This document shows, piece after piece, positions 44,117 to 52,111 of a stretch of 64,000 nucleotides of DNA. The number at the start of each line of letters is the position of its first letter. Position 1 is the first letter of the stretch. Below the pieces are notes generated by a model. That model was given only the letters and a program-made list of their open reading frames with translations. It did not search any database and had not been told where the DNA came from. Source of the DNA: Streptomyces liangshanensis (GTDB taxonomy: Bacteria > Actinomycetota > Actinomycetes > Streptomycetales > Streptomycetaceae); NCBI RefSeq assembly GCF_011694815.1, contig NZ_CP050177.1, positions 7,199,501-7,263,500 on the forward strand, read 5' to 3'. The translations under genes were made by a program, and so were the position numbers.

Positions 44117-44542
44117 CTAGCGCGTCGTCTGGCACGCCGTGCGCTGGCTGCCGCGGAACTTCACGCACAGCTCCGTGTCCGTGCCGGTGTCGTGTGTCGC
44201 CCAGGTGTACGTCAGCGCCTTGCCCGAGCGGGTGGCCGTCGCCGTGTCGGCGAGGCGGCCGTTCCGGTACAGGGACACCTCACGCGAGCCGACGTCCGCC
44301 GGTGGGTTGGTCCAGATCCCGGTGACCGAGTTGGTCGCGCCCCGGCCGTCCAGCCGGATGCAGACCTGCGGGCCGGAGAAGTGGTGCGTGCAGGCGCTGC
44401 TGTCGGCCGCCGCGGGCGTCGCGGTCAGCGTGACCGCCACCCCCGCCAGGGCGAGCGTCAGGGCGGACCGCCGCCCGTACGGGGACTCGCGCGGACGCGC
44501 GTGCGGGCGCGGGACGAAGGGCGGGGGCGGAACTGGGGGCAT
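44117..44542 (-). CDS. Small secreted Cys-containing protein
   Basis: 141 residues from ATG 44542 (GGAGAG upstream). A Pro-rich N-tail leads to GRRSALTLALAG and an ATPAAA cleavage region, a Sec or Tat signal. The mature part (about 95 residues) has four Cys and a beta-rich pattern (VSLYRNGRLADTA, LTYTWATHD). No family recognised. It is the first gene left of the 60-residue protein, on the same strand (75-bp gap). Confidence 0.7.
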   Translation of the reverse strand: MPPVPPPPFVPRPHARPRESPYGRRSALTLALAGVAVTLTATPAAADSSACTHHFSGPQVCIRLDGRGATNSVTGIWTNPPADVGSREVSLYRNGRLADTATATRSGKALTYTWATHDTGTDTELCVKFRGSQRTACQTTR

Positions 44543-44617
44543 GACGGCTCTCCGGGTCGTACGGCGGGTGGGCGGGCACACGGACGCGGGCCGGTCCGGG
44601 CCGGTCCGCGCGGGTGG

Positions 44618-44800
44618 CTACGTGGCCGCTTCCGTCGCCGTCGCCTGCTGGGGAACCACGACCAGGAAGAAGTCCGAGTCCAGGTCCATGACCACCTCGG
44701 CCGGTGTCCCCTCGTCCCTCCGGGCCCGCGCGAACTCCTCGGCGGGCCAGCTGCCACGCGGCCCACCCGCGGGAAATTTCTCCAGCACCGTACGGCGCAT
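44618..44800 (-). CDS. Small conserved hypothetical protein
   Basis: 60 residues from ATG 44800, with AGGGGG seven bases upstream. Starts MRRTVLEKFPAGGPRGSWPAE and contains AEVVMDLDSDFFLVVVP. Soluble, no Cys, function unknown; I recall close copies in other streptomycetes. The strong ribosome site and codon use support it as real despite its size. Confidence 0.6.
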   Translation of the reverse strand: MRRTVLEKFPAGGPRGSWPAEEFARARRDEGTPAEVVMDLDSDFFLVVVPQQATATEAAT

Positions 44801-45038
44801 CGTGTACCCCCTTGTCACATCGAGTTCCAACGATGTTCCTCGGGATTGTGTTACGCCCGGGACGGACATCGGTTCGTACAGTAGGCCGCTGTGCTGCCGG
44901 AACGGAAACGGACCGGCAACGGCTAGGACACATCCGGATCTCCGGGAGCGGGTCCGGGCGGCGGTCCCGATGCTGTCGGGGGTTTCCGTGGCAGGGTGTT
45001 GCGGGCAATCCACTGGGGGCTACGGATGAGGGGGAACC

Positions 45039-46076
45039 GTGATTGTCTGGGTTAACGGCGCGTTCGGGGCGGGCAAGACCAGCACCGCTCACGAGCTGCT
45101 CGACCTGATCCCCAACAGCACGCTCTACGACCCTGGGCTCACCGGGGCGGAACTGGCACGACTGCTCCCGCCGAAGAGGCTCGCCGACGTCACCGACTTC
45201 CAGGACCTGCCCATCTGGCGCCGCCTGGTGGTGGACACCGCCGCGGCCCTGCTGGCGGAGACGGGCGGTGTGCTGGTGGTCCCCATGACCCTCCTGCGAC
45301 AGGAGTACCGCGACGAGATCTTCGGGGGGCTGGCCGCCCGGCGCATCCCCGTCCGGCATGTGCTGCTGGCAACTGATGAAACGATCCTGCGCAGGCGCAT
45401 AGCGGCCCGGGAGGCCCCGGACGGCGACCAGGAGGCCGCCGAGCGTGACCGTCAGTGGTGTTACGAACACATCGAGCAGTACCGGGCCGCACTGCACTGG
45501 CTCACCGGCGACGCCCACGTCGTCGACACCGACACCCGGACCCCGCACGAGAGCGCGGAGTGTCTCGCGGAGGCGGTACGGACCGGCAGGGCGCCCGCCT
45601 GCGCGATCGTGCAGACCCCCGAACCCACCGCCGAGACCCTCGCCGCCGGGGTGCTGCTCTTCGACGAGCGGGGCCGGGTGCTGCTCGTGGACCCCACCTA
45701 CAAGCCCGGTTGGGAGTTCCCCGGCGGTGTGGTGGAGCGGGGCGAGGCGCCCGCCCGCGCCGGCGTCCGCGAGGTCGAGGAGGAGATAGGCATCCGGCTC
45801 ACCGACGTGCCCAAGCTGTTGGTCATGGACTGGGAACCGGCCCGGCCGCCCGGCTTCGGCGGACTGCGCCTGCTGTTCGACGGCGGACTGCTGCCCGCCC
45901 GGCTGGCCGGACAAGTCCGCTTGCCGGGGCCCGAGTTGCGCGACTGGCGCTTCGTCGGCGAGGAGGAGGCGGCGGGACTGCTGCCGCCCGCCCGCTTCGA
46001 GCGGCTGCGCTGGGCCCTGCGGGCACGCGAGCGGGGTGTGGTGCTCAACCTGGAGGACGGCGTCCCCGTCGGCTGA
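45039..46076 (+). CDS. TmrB-like P-loop kinase fused to Nudix hydrolase
   Basis: 345 residues from GTG 45039 (GAGGGGGA upstream). Residues 1-180 match tunicamycin-resistance protein TmrB: VWVNGAFGAGKTSTA (Walker A), YDPG, DFQDLPIWR, VVPMTLL and a late Arg-rich lid. Residues 205-345 are a Nudix domain with the box GGVVERGEAPARAGVREVEEEIGI region (G-x5-E-x7-REVEEEIG). TmrB confers tunicamycin resistance; Nudix enzymes hydrolyse nucleoside diphosphate derivatives such as UDP-sugars. The fusion might phosphorylate or hydrolyse a nucleotide-like toxic compound; that is inference. Confidence 0.88.
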   Translation: MIVWVNGAFGAGKTSTAHELLDLIPNSTLYDPGLTGAELARLLPPKRLADVTDFQDLPIWRRLVVDTAAALLAETGGVLVVPMTLLRQEYRDEIFGGLAARRIPVRHVLLATDETILRRRIAAREAPDGDQEAAERDRQWCYEHIEQYRAALHWLTGDAHVVDTDTRTPHESAECLAEAVRTGRAPACAIVQTPEPTAETLAAGVLLFDERGRVLLVDPTYKPGWEFPGGVVERGEAPARAGVREVEEEIGIRLTDVPKLLVMDWEPARPPGFGGLRLLFDGGLLPARLAGQVRLPGPELRDWRFVGEEEAAGLLPPARFERLRWALRARERGVVLNLEDGVPVG

Positions 46077-46085
46077 GGCGGCCGG

Positions 46086-46778
46086 TCACCGGGCCGCCGG
46101 TGGCCCGGTGACCGCCTCCCCGAAGCCCGGCGTGGGGTCCCCGTGCCCGTAGCAGACCGTGGAGGGCCCCAGCGTCAGCAACCGGTCCATCGACTCCCGC
46201 GCGCGCTCGCGGTCGACGTGGAAGACACCGAGGCTGACGCCGTTCACCGAAGCCATGGTGTCCCCGACGAACAGCACACCGTGACGCGGCAGATGGACCG
46301 CGATCGAACCGTCGGTGTGCCCCGGCGTGTGCACCACCCGGGCCCCGTCGCCGAAGCCCAGCTCGTCACCGTCCCCCACCTCCCGGTCCACCCGGGTGGG
46401 CGGCGCGGGCGGCACGGTCAGGCCGTGCTCGTACAGCGGGATCTCCCAGTCGAGCAACACCGGTTCCGGCACCGGCAGTTCGCCCCGGACGACCGGGGCG
46501 TCCAGCCGGTGCGCGACCACCTCGGCGCCGAACCGCCGCGCCAACTCCCCGGCGGAGCCCACGTGGTCGCGGTGGCAGTGGGTGAGGAGCACGCGCCGCA
46601 GCCCGCCGGGATCCAGCCCCAGGCCGGTGATCGCCTCCCCGATCCGCGCCCCGGCACCGCTGTGCCCGGCGTCGATCAGCGTCAGGTCCGTACCGTCGCG
46701 CCACAGATAGGCCTGGCCGATCGGGAAGCGCAACAGGTGCAGCCGTGGGCGTACTTCGACGACGTCGATGAGGTCCAT
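46086..46778 (-). CDS. Metallo-beta-lactamase fold hydrolase
   Basis: 230 residues. HCHRDHVG is the zinc motif HxHxDH, with further ligands in VVHTPGHTDGS, FVGDTM and the final YGHGDP. A glyoxalase-II-like or lactonase-type hydrolase; substrate unknown. Cytoplasmic. Converges on the TmrB-Nudix gene with a 9-bp gap. Confidence 0.9.
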   Translation of the reverse strand: MDLIDVVEVRPRLHLLRFPIGQAYLWRDGTDLTLIDAGHSGAGARIGEAITGLGLDPGGLRRVLLTHCHRDHVGSAGELARRFGAEVVAHRLDAPVVRGELPVPEPVLLDWEIPLYEHGLTVPPAPPTRVDREVGDGDELGFGDGARVVHTPGHTDGSIAVHLPRHGVLFVGDTMASVNGVSLGVFHVDRERARESMDRLLTLGPSTVCYGHGDPTPGFGEAVTGPPAAR

Positions 46779-46898
46779 ACGGCGACCGTAGGCACCCGCG
46801 TCCCGCCCCCGCGCCCCTCTACGCTTCGAGCGATCTCGCTGTCCGCTGAACCGCCCCGCGCGCCCCGAGAGGCCCGTGAGGCAGCCGGACGCGGGCCG

Positions 46899-46947
46899 GT
46901 ACGGCTCAACGGCCCGTACGGCTCAACGGCCCGTACGGATCAACCCC
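46899..46947. repeat. 17-bp tandem repeat, about 3 copies
   Basis: GTACGGCTCAACGGCCC at 46899-46915 and again at 46916-46932, then a diverged third copy that runs into the stop of the M20 gene. Unrelated to the two longer minisatellites. Confidence 0.7.
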
Positions 46948-48304
46948 GCTTGGATTCCGCGTAGTTGACCAGGAAGTGCGCCTCGGTGACGGACAGGCGC
47001 TCCAACTCCTCCGGCGAGACACTCTCGTTCACCGCGTGGATCTGCGCCGCCGGCTCGCTCAGCCCGATCAGCAGGATCTCGGCGTCCGGGTACAGCGCGG
47101 CCAGTGTGTTGCAGAGCGGGATGGACCCGCCCTGGCCCGCGGTCTGCATGTCCTGGCCCGGGTAGCCGGCCCGCATCGCCTCCGCCATCGCGGTGTACGC
47201 GGGGCTGGAGGTGTCCGCGCGGAACGCCGCCCCCTGGCCGATCTGCTCCACCGCGACCCGCGCGCCCCACGGGGTGTGCTTCTCCAGGTGCGCGGTCAGC
47301 AACTTCGTCGCCTCGCCGGTGTCCTGCCCCGGCGGCACCCGCAGGCTGACCGTGGCCCGCGCCCCCGCCTGGATCGACGGGGTGGCGCCCACGACCGGCG
47401 GGGCGTCGATCCCGATGACGGTGACGGACGGGCGCGCCCAGATCCGGTCGGAGACCGAACCGTCACCGATCAGCCCCACTCCGTCGAGCACCTTGGCGTC
47501 CTTGCGGAAGTCCGCCTCCGGGTAGTCGAGCCCGTCCCACTCGGCGTCCGCCGCGAGCCCGTCCACCCGGGTCGAACCGTCCTCGGCGCGCAGCGAGTCC
47601 AGCACCCGGATCAGCGCCGCGAGCGCGTCGGGGGCCGCGCCGCCGAACTGCCCCGAGTGCAGGTTCCCTTCGAGCGTGTCCACCCGGACGCGCAGGAGCG
47701 TCATGCCCCGCAGGGTGGCCGTGACGGTCGGCAGGCCCACCCGGAAGTTCCCCGTGTCGCCGATCACGATCGTGTCGGCGGTCAGCAGGTCCGGGTGCGC
47801 CTCCGCGTACCGCTCCAGGCCGCCCGTACCCTGCTCCTCCGAACCCTCGGCGATCACCTTGACGGTCACCGGCACCCCGCCGTTCGCCTTGAGGGCGCGC
47901 AGGGCCAGCAGGTGCATCAGGAAGCCGCCCTTGCAGTCGGCGGCCCCGCGCCCGTACCAGCGCCCGTCGCGCTCGGTCAGCTCGAAGGGCGGCGACAGCC
48001 AGGCGGCCTCGTCCAGCGGCGGCTGTACGTCGTAGTGGGCGTAGAGCAGCACCGTCGGGGCGCCCTCGGGGCCGGGCAGCAGACCGTAGACGGACTGGCT
48101 CCCGTCGGGGGTGTCGAGGACCGCGACGTCCTGGAATCCTTCGGTACGCAGCGCGTCGGCGACCCACGCGGCGGCCGCCTCGCACTCGCTCTTCGGGAAC
48201 ACCGCGGGGTCCGCGACCGACCGGAAGGCCACCAGTTCTGCGAGCTCCGCCCGGGCGCGGGGCATCAGGGAAGCGACCGTTCCGGCAATCGGATCCGCGG
48301 TCAT
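46940..48304 (-). CDS. M20 family dipeptidase
   Basis: 454 residues, ATG 48304 with GGAG eight bases upstream. Di-zinc M20 peptidase: LLYAHYDVQPP (first His and Asp), GRGAADCKGGFLMHLLAL (bridging Asp), EGSEEQGTGG (catalytic and metal Glu), IGDTGNF (Asp) and AVNESVSPEE (last His in IHAVNE). The length and the internal dimerisation domain fit carnosine/dipeptidase members. Cytoplasmic. Divergent from the flavoprotein gene. Confidence 0.92.
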   Translation of the reverse strand: MTADPIAGTVASLMPRARAELAELVAFRSVADPAVFPKSECEAAAAWVADALRTEGFQDVAVLDTPDGSQSVYGLLPGPEGAPTVLLYAHYDVQPPLDEAAWLSPPFELTERDGRWYGRGAADCKGGFLMHLLALRALKANGGVPVTVKVIAEGSEEQGTGGLERYAEAHPDLLTADTIVIGDTGNFRVGLPTVTATLRGMTLLRVRVDTLEGNLHSGQFGGAAPDALAALIRVLDSLRAEDGSTRVDGLAADAEWDGLDYPEADFRKDAKVLDGVGLIGDGSVSDRIWARPSVTVIGIDAPPVVGATPSIQAGARATVSLRVPPGQDTGEATKLLTAHLEKHTPWGARVAVEQIGQGAAFRADTSSPAYTAMAEAMRAGYPGQDMQTAGQGGSIPLCNTLAALYPDAEILLIGLSEPAAQIHAVNESVSPEELERLSVTEAHFLVNYAESKRG

Positions 48305-48463
48305 GGGCACGCTCCTGGTGGGTGCGACGTTCTCCTGGTGGGAGGACGTGGTGGGTACGTCGAAGGCACCACAGATCCTCCCACAGCGGTTCCGGGGCGC
48401 ACGCGCCGTAGGATGCCGTTCGACAACAGGGGCCACCGGTCGGATCAGGAGCAGAAGCACATC

Positions 48464-49768
48464 GTGAGCAGCGAGAACGCAGACGCCGGAAGCGAGCACG
48501 ACGAGCCGGTGTGGGATGTCGTCGTGGTCGGAGCAGGGCCGGCGGGAGCGTCGGCGGCATATGCCGCGGCGGTCGCGGGCCGTCAGGTGCTGCTGCTGGA
48601 GAAAGCCGAGTTGCCCCGCTACAAGACCTGCGGGGGAGGCATCATCGGTCCCTCGCGTGACGCGCTGCCCCCGGGCTTCGAGCTTCCGCTCAAGGACCGG
48701 GTGCACGCGGTCACCTTCTCCCTCAACGGCAAGCTGGCGCGGACACGACGGTCGAAGCGCATGCTCTTCGGGCTCATCAACCGCCCCGAGTTCGACGCGA
48801 GTCTGGTCGAGCACGCGCAGAAGGCGGGCGCCGTGCTCCGTACGGGAGCGACGGTCTCCCGGGTCGAGCAGCACGGCCCGGCCGTGCCCGACCGCCGCAC
48901 GGTCGCCGTGGTCCTCTCGGACGGCGAGACGGTGCTGGCGCGGGCCGTGGTCGGCGCCGACGGCAGCGCGAGCCGCATAGGCGCGCATGTCGGGGTGAAG
49001 ATGGACCAGGTCGACCTCGGCCTGGAGGCGGAGATCCCCGTCCCGGAGACGGTCGCGGAGGACTGGGCGGGACGGATCCTCATCGACTGGGGCCCGCTGC
49101 CGGGCAGTTACGGGTGGGTGTTCCCCAAGGGCGACACGCTCACCGTCGGGGTGATCTCGGCGCGCGGCGAGGGCGCGGCCACCAAGCGGTATCTGGAGGA
49201 CTTCATCGCCCGGCTCGGCCTCGCCGGGTTCGAGCCCTCGGTCTCCTCCGGGCACCTGACGCGCTGCCGCAGCGAGGACTCGCCGCTGTCGCGCGGCCGG
49301 GTCCTGGTGTGCGGGGACGCGGCGGGGCTGCTGGAGCCGTGGACCAGGGAAGGGATCTCCTTCGCCCTGCGGTCGGGACGGCTCGCGGGGGAGTGGGCGG
49401 TCAGGATCTCGGAGTCGCACGACGCTGTGGACGCCCGCAGGCAGGCGCTGAACTACGCGTTCGCCATCAAGGCCGGCCTGGGCGTGGAGATGGGCGTCGG
49501 CCGGCGCATGCTCGGCATCTTCGAGCGCCGCCCCGGGCTGCTGCACGCGGCGATCACGGGCCTGCGCCCGGCGTGGAACGCGTTCGCGGACATCTCCCGG
49601 GGCTCGACGTCGCTGGCCGGGCTCGTACGGACCCATCCGCTGGCCCGGCGCGCGCTGGACATCCTGGACCGCAGGCAGGCGGCGGCCGCGGCGGCCGCCG
49701 AGGCCGAGGCGGGTGCCGCGGAGGCAGCGGCGGCGGAGGCCAAGGCGCCGGAGGTGGGCGCTCCCTAG
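48464..49768 (+). CDS. Geranylgeranyl reductase family FAD-dependent oxidoreductase
   Basis: 434 residues from GTG 48464. WDVVVVGAGPAGASAAYAAA is the FAD-binding Rossmann loop, YKTCGGGI a conserved family block, VVGADGSASRIG the GD motif, and RVLVCGDAAGLLEPWTREGISFAL the second FAD contact with the reductase signature. These enzymes saturate isoprenoid chains such as menaquinone or lipid prenyl groups. The C-terminus is an Ala/Glu-rich tail (AAAAAAEAEAGAAEAAA). Confidence 0.9.
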   Translation: MSSENADAGSEHDEPVWDVVVVGAGPAGASAAYAAAVAGRQVLLLEKAELPRYKTCGGGIIGPSRDALPPGFELPLKDRVHAVTFSLNGKLARTRRSKRMLFGLINRPEFDASLVEHAQKAGAVLRTGATVSRVEQHGPAVPDRRTVAVVLSDGETVLARAVVGADGSASRIGAHVGVKMDQVDLGLEAEIPVPETVAEDWAGRILIDWGPLPGSYGWVFPKGDTLTVGVISARGEGAATKRYLEDFIARLGLAGFEPSVSSGHLTRCRSEDSPLSRGRVLVCGDAAGLLEPWTREGISFALRSGRLAGEWAVRISESHDAVDARRQALNYAFAIKAGLGVEMGVGRRMLGIFERRPGLLHAAITGLRPAWNAFADISRGSTSLAGLVRTHPLARRALDILDRRQAAAAAAAEAEAGAAEAAAAEAKAPEVGAP

Positions 49769-49788
49769 CGGCGTCCGGTGGTCCGACC

Positions 49789-49823
49789 GACCCGCTTCAT
49801 CCGGCCGACGGGTGGGGCGGGTC
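49789..49823. terminator. Weak terminator between convergent genes
   Basis: GACCCGC (49789-49795) pairs with GCGGGTC (49817-49823), with a long loop. It lies between the flavoprotein stop and the reductase stop. Confidence 0.35.
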
Positions 49824-50268
49824 AGTGCGTCGTGATCAGGAAGACGGGGTGGTCCGGGGCCGCCGCGACGATCTCCGCGTCGGAGGACTTCGCGGTGACG
49901 CCCTGGAAGTACTGGTTGACCTCCCAGCCCCAGCGCTCCAGGTAGGCGCGCAGGATCGCGGGCTTCTCGCTGTCGGGGACCTCGGTGGCGGTGAAGGTGC
50001 GGACCTTGCGGCCGACGCGCAGTTCGCCGCCGCCCGCCGCCCTCATGTTGCGGACCCACTGGGAGTGGCCGCGGGCGGAGACGAGGTACTGGGCGCCCTC
50101 GAAGGGGTGCGGGTTGACGGGGACGCGCTGCATCTTGCCGCTCTTGCGGCCCCGTACGGACAGCTCGGCCGTGCCGAGCATGCTGACGCCGTGCCGGGCG
50201 AGCCAGCCGATGACGCTGTTCATCCGGACCGTGAACCGGCTGCCCTGGAGGTAGTACGGCTGCGACAT
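49822..50268 (-). CDS. Nitroreductase/deazaflavin-dependent oxidoreductase (DDN family)
   Basis: 148 residues, ATG 50268. Split-barrel DDN fold: ELSVRGRKSGKMQRVPVNP, YLVSARGHSQWVRNMRAAG and the RVGRKVRTF strand are the family blocks. Relatives use coenzyme F420H2 to reduce quinones or nitro compounds; actinomycetes make F420. Divergent from a TetR regulator whose two likely operators lie in the shared gap. Confidence 0.9.
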   Translation of the reverse strand: MSQPYYLQGSRFTVRMNSVIGWLARHGVSMLGTAELSVRGRKSGKMQRVPVNPHPFEGAQYLVSARGHSQWVRNMRAAGGGELRVGRKVRTFTATEVPDSEKPAILRAYLERWGWEVNQYFQGVTAKSSDAEIVAAAPDHPVFLITTH

Positions 50269-50327
50269 GGTGACTCCCTTGGGGTGATGGGTGGGGCGAG
50301 GGCGGTGCGGAGAGCTGTGCACCGTTT

Positions 50328-50397
50328 CGAGAGCACTGCTCTCGCTTGAGATCAGTGTGCACCGGTCGGGTGCTCCAAAGCAAGAGCACCGCTCTCG
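50328..50397. promoter_or_regulatory. Two TetR operators in divergent gap
   Basis: Site 1, 50328-50344: CGAGAGCACTGCTCTCG, perfect 8-bp arms. Site 2, 50381-50397: CAAGAGCACCGCTCTCG, 6 of 8 pairs kept. The centres are 53 bp apart, about five helical turns, so repressor dimers could lie on one face and control both the TetR and DDN promoters. Confidence 0.8.
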
Positions 50398-50436
50398 ATT
50401 CTGTTCACTGATCCGAATCCGGGTACGCTGCTCTCC

Positions 50437-51123
50437 ATGGCAACCATCCGGGGAGCACGCGAACGAGCCCGCACCGAAGTCACCGCGGCGATCAAGGACG
50501 AGGCCCGCGAGCAGCTCGCCGCCGAGGGCGCCGCGAAGCTCTCGCTGCGCGCCGTCGCCCGCGAGCTGGGCCTGGCGTCCTCCGCCCTCTACCGCTACTT
50601 CCCCAGCCGGGACGACCTGCTGACCGCACTCATCGTCGACGCGTACGACGCCGTCGGCGCCGCCGCGGAGAAGGCCCTCGCCGCCGCCGGCCCCACCGAC
50701 CACCCGGCGCGCTGGACCGCCGTCTGCGTGGCGGTACGGGACTGGGCCCTGGCCCACCCCCACGAGTACGCGCTGATCTACGGCTCGCCCGTGCCCGGCT
50801 ACGCGGCGCCCGAGCTGACCATCGCCCCCGCCTCACGCGTCGGCCTGGCCCTGATCTCCATCGCGCGCGACGCCCATCGGGACAACGGCGTCGCGCTCCC
50901 GCCGCTCACCGACCGGCTCCGCCCCAAGGCGGCGAGGATGGTCGAGCGGTTCGCGCCCGACATCCCGCCCGAGGTGGCGGCGGCCCTGGTCGCGGCCTGG
51001 GCACAGCTCTTCGGGCTGATCTCCTTCGAGCTGTTCGGCCAGTTCCACAACGTGGTCGACGACCGCACCGCGTTCTTCGCCCACGCCGCCCGCCGCCTCG
51101 GCCACGAGGTCGGCCTGCTCTGA
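50437..51123 (+). CDS. TetR/AcrR family transcriptional regulator
   Basis: 228 residues. N-terminal helix-turn-helix LSLRAVARELGLASSALYRYFPSRDDLLTAL, followed by a WHG-type ligand domain (FGLISFELFGQF). There is no Shine-Dalgarno; TACGCT (50424-50429) ends seven bases before the ATG, so the message is probably leaderless. It probably represses itself and the DDN gene through the paired palindromes. Confidence 0.9.
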   Translation: MATIRGARERARTEVTAAIKDEAREQLAAEGAAKLSLRAVARELGLASSALYRYFPSRDDLLTALIVDAYDAVGAAAEKALAAAGPTDHPARWTAVCVAVRDWALAHPHEYALIYGSPVPGYAAPELTIAPASRVGLALISIARDAHRDNGVALPPLTDRLRPKAARMVERFAPDIPPEVAAALVAAWAQLFGLISFELFGQFHNVVDDRTAFFAHAARRLGHEVGLL

Positions 51124-51168
51124 CGGCCCGCGTCCGGAGGACGCCGCCCGCCGCCCTGCCCGCCGGTC

Positions 51169-51984
51169 TCAGGCCGCGGGCAGCGAACCCGGGCGCGGGG
51201 CGGGGTTCCGGTGTTGTACGTCCTCGGACCGGGCACCCGGCGCGGCGCCCAGGTCCGTCACCTCCACGACCCCGGCCCGCGCCTCCCCGTACGCCGCCGG
51301 TACCTCTTCCTGCGCCGCCGGGCGCCCGCCCTGCTGGAGCGCCCGTACCAGCAGCCCGGCCGCCCGCTCGCGGAGCGGATGCGCGGCCACCAGCCGCGTC
51401 AGCTCGTCCACGCACGCGGCGGAACGCCCCCGCTCGATCTCCCCCTCCAGCCGGGCCTCCGACGCGCGCAGCCGGTCCTCCGCCCAGCGTCGCCGTTCCG
51501 CCTCCAGGTACGGCCCCGCCAGTCCCTCCGCGTACGCGCCGCGCCACAGCGCCTCGGCCCGTACGGCCAGTTCGCCCGCGCCCCGCAGGTCCCCCGCCTC
51601 GCGCGCCGATTCGGCCGCGCGCAACAGGGCCCGGCGCTCGCGCAGATCGTCGATGGCGGCGCCCGCGAGGCGGTATCCCCGGCCGGTCCACGCCAGTTCC
51701 GGGGCGGCCCCCGGCTTCCCGGCTCCCGGTCCGAACGCCAGGGCGTGGCGCAGGCCGGAGACGTATTTCTGGACCAACGTCCGCGCCCGCGCCGGGGGTT
51801 CGGCGCCCCAGACCGCCTCGACGAGCGACTCGTACGGCATGGCCGCGCCGTCCTGGTGCAGCAGGACGGCCAGTACGGACCGTTGCAGCGGCGGCCCCAG
51901 CGGCACTTCGCCGTCCGGCCGCACGGCCCGCAGTGGGCCGAGCAGTTCGAACCGTATGCCCGCCACGCGTATTCCGTCCGTCAT
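51169..51984 (-). CDS. SARP-like regulator with BTAD domain
   Basis: 271 residues from ATG 51984. An OmpR-type winged helix (FELLGPLRAV to GRGYRL, about residues 8-105) is followed by the bacterial transcriptional activation domain (LRERRALLRAAE, AYAEGLAGPYLEAER, AHPLRERAAGLLVRALQQGG), the AfsR/SARP architecture without the ATPase. SARPs activate secondary-metabolite or developmental genes. Divergent from the histidine kinase. Confidence 0.85.
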   Translation of the reverse strand: MTDGIRVAGIRFELLGPLRAVRPDGEVPLGPPLQRSVLAVLLHQDGAAMPYESLVEAVWGAEPPARARTLVQKYVSGLRHALAFGPGAGKPGAAPELAWTGRGYRLAGAAIDDLRERRALLRAAESAREAGDLRGAGELAVRAEALWRGAYAEGLAGPYLEAERRRWAEDRLRASEARLEGEIERGRSAACVDELTRLVAAHPLRERAAGLLVRALQQGGRPAAQEEVPAAYGEARAGVVEVTDLGAAPGARSEDVQHRNPAPRPGSLPAA

Positions 51985-52033
51985 GTCCCGAGCGTATCCC
52001 GCCGCCCCTTCCGGTGGTCCGCCCCCGTCGGGG

Positions 52034-52053
52034 CGTACTCCCCGGGGAGTACG
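52034..52053. promoter_or_regulatory. Perfect 20-bp palindrome in SARP/two-component gap
   Basis: CGTACTCCCCGGGGAGTACG: 10-bp perfect arms, no spacer, between the divergent starts at 51984 and 52112. Symmetry suits a NarL-type response regulator dimer; it is the likely autoregulatory site. Confidence 0.7.
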
Positions 52054-52111
52054 GGGGGCCACCTCGCCCGGCTGACGCCCGGACGGTGCCGCCCGGTCTA
52101 GCGTGGCCGGT

